Assembly (NCBI GenBank): GCA_051251645.1
Contig: JBPOEY010000002.1
Span: 558,001 to 622,000 of the forward strand
Direction: 5' to 3'
From: Litorimonas sp051251645
GTDB taxonomy: Bacteria > Pseudomonadota > Alphaproteobacteria > Caulobacterales > Maricaulaceae
DNA length: 64,000 bases
This document shows, piece by piece, positions 58,316-64,000 of the stretch. The translations under genes were made by a program, and so were the position numbers. Within the stretch, counting starts at the first letter, position 1. Each line of letters opens with the position of its first letter. The notes below the pieces were generated by a model that had not been told where the DNA came from, made no database searches, and saw nothing but the letters and a program-made list of their open reading frames with translations.

Positions 58316-58984
58316 ATGTCAGACCTTGGTTTTACAAAGGCGTCCTTCGATTTTCTCGCGGATCTTTCGGATAATAATAACAAGGCCTGGTTCGACGAAA
58401 ACAAGCCGGTCTTTGAAACCTATCTGAAAGCCCCGTTTGTAACTTTGTTAGCGGTCCTCAGCGCTCGACTCTCAGATGCTGACATCCCGATGCAAGGGTC
58501 AAAGAAAACCCTCTTTCGCATGCATCGAGACATTCGGTTTTCAAAAGATAAGCGACCTTATAAAACCAACACCGGGGCCCTCATGACCCCAGACGGACGC
58601 AAGAATGAAAAGGCGCCGATCCTTTATCTCCATATGGATGCGACGGGCGGGTTTGCGGCCGCGGGTTTTTACAAGTTCAAGGCGTCTGATTTGGAACCGA
58701 TCCGCCAACGCATGCTCGACAAGGCAGATGAGTTTGATGCCGTTCTGTCGGATTTAGAAAAGGCCGGATTGACCCTGATGCGCCCTGACCCACTCAAAAG
58801 CATGCCGCGTGGTTTTAAAGGCGCGGAAGACCACCGTCATGCGGATAAGCTACAGTTGAAATCGCTGATCGTTGAGGTCGACCTGCCAAAAGTCGCTTGG
58901 ACGTCAGGCGACGTGGTCAACCAAGTTGAAACCTTCGCCCGCGCGGCGATGCCGCTTTTGCGCTTTGGTCAAGCGGCGCTTTAG
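58316..58984 (+). CDS. DUF2461 family protein
   Basis: A 222-residue soluble protein with the DUF2461 (TIGR02453) signature: DLSDNNNKAWFDENKPVFE near the start, TLFRMHRDIRFSKDKRPYKTN (about residues 62-82) and GAEDHRHADKLQLKSLIV. The function of the family is unknown. The ATG at 58316 has GGAG 8 bases upstream; a GTG at 58307 is less likely. It overlaps the following convergent gene by four bases. Confidence 0.9.
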   Translation: MSDLGFTKASFDFLADLSDNNNKAWFDENKPVFETYLKAPFVTLLAVLSARLSDADIPMQGSKKTLFRMHRDIRFSKDKRPYKTNTGALMTPDGRKNEKAPILYLHMDATGGFAAAGFYKFKASDLEPIRQRMLDKADEFDAVLSDLEKAGLTLMRPDPLKSMPRGFKGAEDHRHADKLQLKSLIVEVDLPKVAWTSGDVVNQVETFARAAMPLLRFGQAAL

Positions 58985-59274
58985 GTCCGGTCGAGCCGGT
59001 CCAAAACAGCCCGTTCAGCCGCGGATAGGTGAGCCGGATTGCCGATCAGCAGGACCCCGCGATCACCATTTTCAGCTTCCAATAAAAACAATGTGGCCTC
59101 ATCCCCGGGGTCAGTTCCCGCATCCTTTTGCAAGGTTTCGATTAACCTTATCGCGCCTAACGCATGAGCCTGCCCCGTTTCATGGCAAAAGACTTCGTCT
59201 TCGCGGGTTTCGAAATTCAGCGTGAAGCCGCGTGCGGCGGCGTCTTCTAAGAGGGCTGGAATATCTTTGGGCAT
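58981..59274 (-). CDS. Small hypothetical protein
   Basis: A 97-residue acidic, soluble protein (MPKDIPALLEDAAARGFTLN, later LFLLEAENGDRGVLLIGN and a C-terminal LSAAERAVLDRLDRT helix). No family recognised. It lies 15 bases downstream of dapD on the same strand, so it is probably co-transcribed with it. The 3' end overlaps the DUF2461 gene by four bases. Confidence 0.68.
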   Translation of the reverse strand: MPKDIPALLEDAAARGFTLNFETREDEVFCHETGQAHALGAIRLIETLQKDAGTDPGDEATLFLLEAENGDRGVLLIGNPAHLSAAERAVLDRLDRT

Positions 59275-59289
59275 AACGGCCTTTCAACT

Positions 59290-60129
59290 TTAGTCGCGTA
59301 AAAGCTCATTCACGCCAGTCTTGGCCCGGGTCTGCGCATCAACGGTTTTGACAATCACGGCACAGGCAAGACTGTGGCTTGCGTCTTTAGACGGAATCGA
59401 TCCGGGAACGACCACGGAATAGGCCGGAACTTCACCGTAAGTGATTTCGCCGGACATACGGTTGTAAATCTTGGTTGATTTGGAAATAAATACGCCCATG
59501 GCCAACACCGCGCCCGTGCGGACAATGACGCCCTCCACGACTTCGGATCGCGCGCCGATGAAACAGCCATCTTCAATGATGGTTGGATTGGCTTGTAGTG
59601 GCTCTAACACGCCGCCAATACCTGCGCCTGCGCTAATGTGGCAATCTTTGCCTACTTGTGCGCAAGAGCCGACAGACGCCCATGTGTCGATCATTGTGCC
59701 TTCGCCCACGCGCGCGCCTAGATTGACGTAAGACGGCATCAGGACGGTGCCGGGGGCAATATAAGCCCCGCGACGCACGGCGGCAGGCGGCACGACTCGA
59801 ATGCCCGCTTTGGCGAAGTCAGCCTCGGTCCAGCCGGAAAACTTGCTGGGCACTTTGTCAAACCATGCCCCGTTCGCGGGGCCGCCAGGCATGACCATGT
59901 TGGCTTCGAGCCGGAAACCCAGCAGCACAGCTTTTTTGAGCCATTGATGGACGATCCAGTCGCCACCCTCACCCTCATCGACGGGAGCGGCGACGCGGAA
60001 CGTTCCATCGTCGAGCCCCATAATGGCGGTTTCGATGGCGTCGCGCCGTTCGCCCTTTGTTTCGGGGGAGAGTGAGGCACGGTCGTCCCACGCGGCTTCG
60101 ATGGTGGTTTTGAGTTGAGTGGTATCCAT
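59290..60129 (-). CDS. dapD: Tetrahydrodipicolinate N-succinyltransferase
   Basis: A 279-residue hexapeptide-repeat enzyme of the succinylase branch of DAP/lysine synthesis. The N-terminal helical domain (LKTTIEAAWDDRASLSPETKGERR) is followed by the left-handed beta helix (AYIAPGTVLMPSYVNLGARVGEGTMIDTWASVGSCAQVG, seen in part, and VISAGAGIGGVLEP-like turns) and the CFIGARSEVVEGVIV motif. It shows this organism uses the succinylated DAP route. dapB and dapF are unlinked in the window. Confidence 0.96.
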   Translation of the reverse strand: MDTTQLKTTIEAAWDDRASLSPETKGERRDAIETAIMGLDDGTFRVAAPVDEGEGGDWIVHQWLKKAVLLGFRLEANMVMPGGPANGAWFDKVPSKFSGWTEADFAKAGIRVVPPAAVRRGAYIAPGTVLMPSYVNLGARVGEGTMIDTWASVGSCAQVGKDCHISAGAGIGGVLEPLQANPTIIEDGCFIGARSEVVEGVIVRTGAVLAMGVFISKSTKIYNRMSGEITYGEVPAYSVVVPGSIPSKDASHSLACAVIVKTVDAQTRAKTGVNELLRD

Positions 60130-60260
60130 GGACGAGCGAATAAGCGCGGAGCGGCTATCGGGTCAACGGATCGTGCCTGTTGGAATAAAAATATTTCGTG
60201 ATCGATTGAACCTTTTCGTGCTTTGGGCGGACTACCTTATACACACAGCTTAAGGGGATC

Positions 60261-60812
60261 ATGTCCGACCGCATTCGACAGACGCAGCTCAGCGACGCGC
60301 TCGACTCTTATCAGGCGGGTCTGGCCGCGGATGGCGATGCGCGCGCTTTTGATCTACTTTACCGTCGTTGGCATCCAAAGCTGTTGCGTCTGGCCCAGCG
60401 GTTGACCCGCAATCCGGATGAGGCCCGCGACGTGATGCAGGACGCGGCGCTGACGATGGCGCGCGATATTCGCAAGCTAAAAGACCCGGCGCGGTTCTCG
60501 GCGTGGGCCTGCACAATCGTGCGCCGCCGAACGGCTGATCATATCGATAAAGCCGTGCGTCGACGGAGCGGCGAAGCGGATTGGCCCGCTGTCGCTACAG
60601 CGTCTGGACCCGACGCCGCACTCTCTTTGAAACAGGCTCTAGCGCGTTTGCCCGAGACGGAGCGCTTAATGCTGAGCCTCGTCTATCTCGACGGGTTTCG
60701 CGGGCATGAAATTGCCGCCGCGCTCGGCATTCCGCTGGGCACGGTAAAGTCGCGACTGTTCGCGGCACGGCAATCCCTAAAACAATTTACGAAGGAGACG
60801 ACCAATGAGTGA
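60261..60812 (+). CDS. ECF-type RNA polymerase sigma factor
   Basis: A 183-residue sigma-70 family protein with only regions 2 and 4. Region 2 covers FDLLYRRWHPKLLRLAQRLTRNPDEARDVMQDAAL (about residues 31-65) and region 4 has the helix-turn-helix GFRGHEIAAALGIPLGTVKSRLFAARQSL (about 144-172). It is followed by, and overlaps by eight bases, a small membrane protein that may act as its anti-sigma factor. AAGGGG precedes the ATG at 60261. The signal it responds to is unknown. Confidence 0.93.
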   Translation: MSDRIRQTQLSDALDSYQAGLAADGDARAFDLLYRRWHPKLLRLAQRLTRNPDEARDVMQDAALTMARDIRKLKDPARFSAWACTIVRRRTADHIDKAVRRRSGEADWPAVATASGPDAALSLKQALARLPETERLMLSLVYLDGFRGHEIAAALGIPLGTVKSRLFAARQSLKQFTKETTNE

Positions 60813-61167
60813 CTTTGACACAGATCTTAAAGCGTTACTGAGCGAAGAGGACGAAGCCTTCATCGGCGACGCGGTCGATGAAACGGGCTATTATCAATTT
60901 GCGTGGAGCAGTTTTCGCGGGCGCGGCGCGGGCATGAGGATTATGGCGTGGGGCGGTATTTTACTGTGGGGCGGACTGACAATCCTGTGTCTCTATCTCA
61001 TGTTCACAGCGGATACGACGCGCGCGCAAATTAATTACGGTGTGCTGGCGGTCATGCTCAACAGTGCGCAAATCGCGCTCAAGCTCTGGTTTAATATGCA
61101 GATCAACCGCATCGCTCTGTCGCGCGAATTACGTCGTCTACAAGTGGTCGTGGCGAGCCGCGCATAG
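60805..61167 (+). CDS. DUF6768-like small membrane protein, putative anti-sigma partner
   Basis: A 120-residue protein with a soluble N-terminal part (LKALLSEEDEAFIGDAVDETGYYQFAWSSFRGR) and two transmembrane helices (about residues 47-67 and 75-95, ILLWGGLTILCLYLMF). A charged C-terminal tail follows. It resembles the DUF6768 proteins that sit next to ECF sigma factors in Caulobacterales relatives; this is recollection of family context and not certain. Overlap with the sigma gene suggests coupled expression. No zinc-binding anti-sigma motif is seen. Confidence 0.75.
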   Translation: MSDFDTDLKALLSEEDEAFIGDAVDETGYYQFAWSSFRGRGAGMRIMAWGGILLWGGLTILCLYLMFTADTTRAQINYGVLAVMLNSAQIALKLWFNMQINRIALSRELRRLQVVVASRA

Positions 61168-61168
61168 G

Positions 61169-61648
61169 CTATTTTGCTTCGCGCTTCATTTGCTCGACGA
61201 TCAAATGCAGCGCTTCCAAATAGCGAGAGCGGTCGCGTGGTGAAAAGGGCGGCGGGCCGCCAACATTAGATTGGTCCGCACCTTTGTTCGCCACCGTGTC
61301 GCGCAGGTCTGTCATGATGGCGCGCACGGCGAGCTGAGATCCGATGGTGTCATTGTCCATTTCTTTGCCGTTTGATCCCAATACGCGGGCGCCCGCTTTC
61401 AAACATCTTTCGGCCAGTAAAATATCCGACGTAATGACGATCGCATTTGCATTGGCGCGTTCTGCTATCCAATCATCGGCGGCGTCAAAACTGTCGGTGA
61501 CCATTTGAAACTCAATGCTGGGCTCTCGCGGGGTTCGGATATAGCTATTCGCGACAACGGTAACGGGCACATTATGGCGGCGTCCGATTTTATAGGTTTC
61601 GTCCCGCACCGGGCAGGCGTCAGCGTCGATATAGATGTGCAAACTCAT
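61169..61648 (-). CDS. YaiI/YqxD family protein (DUF188)
   Basis: A 159-residue protein with the family's N-terminal motif YIDADACPVRDETYKIGRRHNV, the VVANSYIRTP stretch, VITSDILLAERCLKAGARVL and the C-terminal FSPRDRSRYLEALH. The fold is related to PIN/NYN nucleases, with conserved acidic residues (DAD, TSD), but no activity is established. It ends 2 bases from the convergent small membrane gene and is divergent from the LysR gene at 61739. Confidence 0.92.
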   Translation of the reverse strand: MSLHIYIDADACPVRDETYKIGRRHNVPVTVVANSYIRTPREPSIEFQMVTDSFDAADDWIAERANANAIVITSDILLAERCLKAGARVLGSNGKEMDNDTIGSQLAVRAIMTDLRDTVANKGADQSNVGGPPPFSPRDRSRYLEALHLIVEQMKREAK

Positions 61649-61738
61649 AGGACCGCCCTAATCTCTGCGCCAACAGGCTACAATCCTTTCATACATGAAT
61701 GACTTGACCGTTTTTCATGCGTGTTTATAGTGTTTCCT

Positions 61739-62743
61739 ATGAACACGAATTGGTCCGATTACCCTGTTTTCTTGGCTGTGGCGGAAGCCGGGTCGCTCAC
61801 GGCGGCGGGTAAAAAGCTCGGTATGAGCCAACCCACGGTGGGTCGCCGCATCCGGGCGCTGGAAGATCATTTCAACACAAACTTGCTCAAACGCCAAGAT
61901 GGGCAATTGATCCCGACCACGTTTGGGCAAAGCATGCTCGACCATATTAGCCGGATGCAGGACGAAGCGGCCGCGATTGACCGGTCTTCCGCAACGTTAG
62001 AAGACTCGCTGTCGGGCGTCGTGCGCCTGTCGGCAACGGAAGGGATTGGGACGGCGTGGTTGCCCGGTGTGATGCAACGGTTCCGCTCTGAACATCCGGA
62101 TGTCCTAGTTGATATTGGGATTTCGTTTGAAAGCCATAACCTCGCCCAGCGTGAAGCTGATATTGCGCTGCGTTGGAAGAACCCAGGTGAACAAAATTCA
62201 CTGATTGGTCGTAAGGTCGCGAATGTCGGTTTCGGTATGTTCGCCAGTCCAGAGTATCTGGCGCTGGCAGGGGCGCCAAATACATTGGATGATTTATCAA
62301 ACCATGACGGGGTTGTTGCGACGATCATGGACGGCAAAATTCTTTGGATCAATGACCCAGACACGGATGAGCCGATCCATTTGCCGGGTCGCATCACGTT
62401 TAAATCGAATTCGATCTGGGCGTTTTATGAGGGTCTGGAACAGGGGTATGGAATTGGCATGTTGCCGCTCTGTGGGGCGGATAGTCGGGGCTGTCATCTA
62501 AGCCGGATCATGACGGAGATGGAGTATAAAGAAGACCTCTATCTTGTCGCGCACCAAGATTTGAAACGCTCAGCGCGTATTCGGGCCGTGTTTGATTATC
62601 TGGTCGAAGCCTTTCGTCAGGACAGTGCGTTTTTCGAGGGAGGTGGAGAAAGCGTCTTTTCCCCGGGTCGTTTCGATATTGCGCCGCCCTCAGCCTGTCG
62701 TGAAGAGCGGCCGCATAACCATCTGACTGTGGCGGCTGAGTAG
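61739..62743 (+). CDS. LysR-family transcriptional regulator
   Basis: A 334-residue regulator. The N-terminal winged helix-turn-helix is FLAVAEAGSLTAAGKKLGMSQPTVGRRIRALEDHF (about residues 10-44, seen in part) and the substrate domain starts GVVRLSATEGIGTAWLPGVMQRF (about 94-116). The C-terminal part is about 40 residues longer than usual. The ATG at 61739 is preferred over an in-frame codon at 61721; neither has a strong ribosome site. The regulated gene is not obvious; its neighbour downstream is a methyltransferase. Confidence 0.9.
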   Translation: MNTNWSDYPVFLAVAEAGSLTAAGKKLGMSQPTVGRRIRALEDHFNTNLLKRQDGQLIPTTFGQSMLDHISRMQDEAAAIDRSSATLEDSLSGVVRLSATEGIGTAWLPGVMQRFRSEHPDVLVDIGISFESHNLAQREADIALRWKNPGEQNSLIGRKVANVGFGMFASPEYLALAGAPNTLDDLSNHDGVVATIMDGKILWINDPDTDEPIHLPGRITFKSNSIWAFYEGLEQGYGIGMLPLCGADSRGCHLSRIMTEMEYKEDLYLVAHQDLKRSARIRAVFDYLVEAFRQDSAFFEGGGESVFSPGRFDIAPPSACREERPHNHLTVAAE

Positions 62744-62793
62744 TGGGCCGGATTAAAGGTCGACGTGCGCGATTCGGACGCTAAATCCCGCGC

Positions 62794-63609
62794 ATGACTG
62801 GATTTTCCTGCCCGCTTTGTGAAGCAACAGATTTTAGCGTTTTAGAGAGCCAAGCGGATTGGCTGCGTAGGGCAGAAACATCTGACGACGAACGTAAATT
62901 GATTGGCGCCATCGTTGCGCGCGACCCCTCGCTCGCTTTTGACGCCATTGTTCGCTGCGCGGGCTGTGGGCTTGCCACGGTGCAGCGCCCGCCAACACCA
63001 GACGCGTTGAATGGGTTTTATTCGGCCTATTATGCGTCGGCCAGCTACGGCACGAAGCGCGATAAGAAGATTAAACGTGCTGCCAAACGCGTGCGACGTC
63101 TGTCACGCGATATTAAAAGCCCGTCTGGCCAAAGACGCTTCCTCGATGTTGGTTCTAATCTCGGCTACGCGGTCGAAGGCGCGCGGCTGCAAGGCTTTGA
63201 CGCAACAGGGATCGAAATTGACGGGTCTGCCGTGGCGCAGGCCCAAGCAGATTTTCCCAAGAACACATATATTGAGACGACGGTTGAGGCCTTTGCCGCG
63301 CAAGGAGCGCAATTTGACTTGGTCTATTGTTCGGAAGTGATTGAACATGCGATTGACATTCGAGGCTTTGCGCGGGCCCTCATGGATTTGGTTGCGCCGG
63401 GGGGGGTGTTGTTTGTGACGACGCCCGCTGACCGTCACCGCACGACACCAAAACCGCTGGTAAGTTGGGTGCAGGTTAAACCGCCGGAGCATTTGCACTG
63501 GTTTGCAAAAGACCATTTGCTGACCCTCTTTGATCGCCCAGAGTTTACGCCGCGCTTTCAGTTTAATCCCAAGCCGGGGCATAAAATGCGGCTGATCCGC
63601 GCTCTTTGA
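62794..63609 (+). CDS. SAM-dependent methyltransferase with N-terminal zinc-ribbon-like region
   Basis: A 271-residue class I methyltransferase. The N-terminus has two Cys pairs (FSCPLCEATDF, RCAGCGLATV) of a small zinc-binding domain. The Rossmann core has RRFLDVGSNLGYAVEGARLQGFDATGIEIDGSAVAQA (about 109-145, in part), and FDLVYCSEVIEHAIDIRG marks motif II. Zinc-ribbon methyltransferases of this type often act on sugar nucleotides or polysaccharide precursors, but the substrate here is unknown. It lies 50 bases after the LysR gene and upstream of ubiE. Confidence 0.83.
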   Translation: MTGFSCPLCEATDFSVLESQADWLRRAETSDDERKLIGAIVARDPSLAFDAIVRCAGCGLATVQRPPTPDALNGFYSAYYASASYGTKRDKKIKRAAKRVRRLSRDIKSPSGQRRFLDVGSNLGYAVEGARLQGFDATGIEIDGSAVAQAQADFPKNTYIETTVEAFAAQGAQFDLVYCSEVIEHAIDIRGFARALMDLVAPGGVLFVTTPADRHRTTPKPLVSWVQVKPPEHLHWFAKDHLLTLFDRPEFTPRFQFNPKPGHKMRLIRAL

Positions 63610-63678
63610 TCGCGCGTGTCTTGTTCGCCGTAATGCCGCCTTGGCTTGCTTGCGCGCGGCGCTTATAGCCGCTGCGAT

Positions 63679-64000
63679 ATGAGCGCCTCATCCAAGATAC
63701 AAAAAAACACGATCGATTTCGGGTTCGAAACGGTTCGGACCGAGGAGAAACAAGGTCGCGTTAAGCAGGTGTTTGACTCCGTCGCGCGCGATTACGACCG
63801 TATGAACGACGCGATGAGTGTCGGTCTGCACCGTGTCTGGAAAGATATGGCGATCACCACCCTTAACCCACAGCCGGGCGAACGTTTACTCGACGTCGCG
63901 GGGGGTACGGGTGATATTGCGCGGTGCTTTATTAAGGCGGCTGAGGTGGTTCGCGACCGTCGGGGCGGTGACAGTTCTAGCGCGGTCATTCTTGATATTA
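63679..64000 (+). CDS. ubiE: Demethylmenaquinone/ubiquinone methyltransferase UbiE (5' end)
   Basis: The start (MSASSKIQKNTIDFGFETVR) and the first 107 residues are in the window; the rest runs off the right end. Family signatures are present: KQVFDSVARDYDRMNDAMSVGLHRVWKD and the SAM motif RLLDVAGGTGDIARCF. UbiE carries out the C-methylation step in ubiquinone and menaquinone synthesis. A loop rich in Arg/Gly/Ser follows (VRDRRGGDSSS), as seen in alphaproteobacterial UbiE. The ATG at 63679 gives the usual N-terminus. Confidence 0.93.
   Translation, partial: MSASSKIQKNTIDFGFETVRTEEKQGRVKQVFDSVARDYDRMNDAMSVGLHRVWKDMAITTLNPQPGERLLDVAGGTGDIARCFIKAAEVVRDRRGGDSSSAVILDI

Noticed and set aside
1..64000. 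CRISPR arrays, insertion sequences, integrases or prophage genes
   Set aside because: No regularly spaced repeats, transposase or integrase motifs, or phage structural genes were seen anywhere in the window.

Overview
The window is a contiguous piece of an alphaproteobacterial chromosome of moderately high GC. Gene content and order point to a Caulobacter/Maricaulis/Hyphomonas-type organism. The reasons are: hemE and a PPSR (DUF299) gene flank an AT-rich spacer with DnaA-like boxes (the Caulobacter Cori arrangement); the mnmE-mnmG-rsmG-parA-parB cluster carries four parS palindromes; there is a leuS-lptE-holA operon, a GANTC (CcrM-type) methylation cluster and TonB-dependent receptors. The assignment is inference from gene content, not from a database comparison.

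Layout. 1-1.7 kb is a small accessory patch: the 3' end of an unidentified gene, a GlsB-like membrane protein, a broken second copy of the same 3' end, and an AT-rich orphan gene. 1.7-18.6 kb is housekeeping: miaB, an ATP-grasp ligase, adenosine kinase, a dicarboxylate symporter, xthA, lolA, dapB, nth, a response regulator, an L,D-transpeptidase, a PLP-homeostasis protein, a ThiE-like/GNAT fusion and a porin. 18.7-24.3 kb holds the putative replication origin (20163-20602), with hemE-hemJ reading left and ppsR-maf-aroE-coaE-dnaQ reading right. 24.3-30.2 kb is the chromosome-partition and tRNA-modification cluster with parS sites. 30.2-36.4 kb holds a lipoprotein phosphodiesterase, an MscS channel and holA-lptE-leuS; leuS carries an in-frame 74-bp palindromic element. 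36.5-48.6 kb holds small zinc-finger and DUF proteins, a membrane hydroxylase, a prolyl oligopeptidase, a BON-MscS channel, dapF, a HELAH metallopeptidase-like protein, a membrane EF-hand protein and hppA. 49-64 kb holds a TonB receptor, a PQQ sugar dehydrogenase, thpR, an aldo/keto reductase, a Bax-inhibitor protein, a type III polyketide synthase with an ICMT methyltransferase, dapD, an ECF sigma factor with a small membrane partner, a LysR regulator, a methyltransferase and the 5' end of ubiE.

Working together. Replication (oriC, holA, dnaQ), segregation (ParABS), tRNA modification (miaB, mnmE, mnmG, thpR), DAP/lysine supply (dapB, dapF, dapD), the envelope (lolA, lptE, L,D-transpeptidase, porin) and cofactors (hemE, hemJ, coaE, ubiE) dominate. 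No tRNA or rRNA genes, CRISPR arrays, insertion sequences or prophage were recognised. The items most worth a second look are the origin architecture, the palindrome inside leuS, the RHH-TM-EF-hand protein, the ThiE-GNAT fusion and the two-gene type III PKS/methyltransferase operon.
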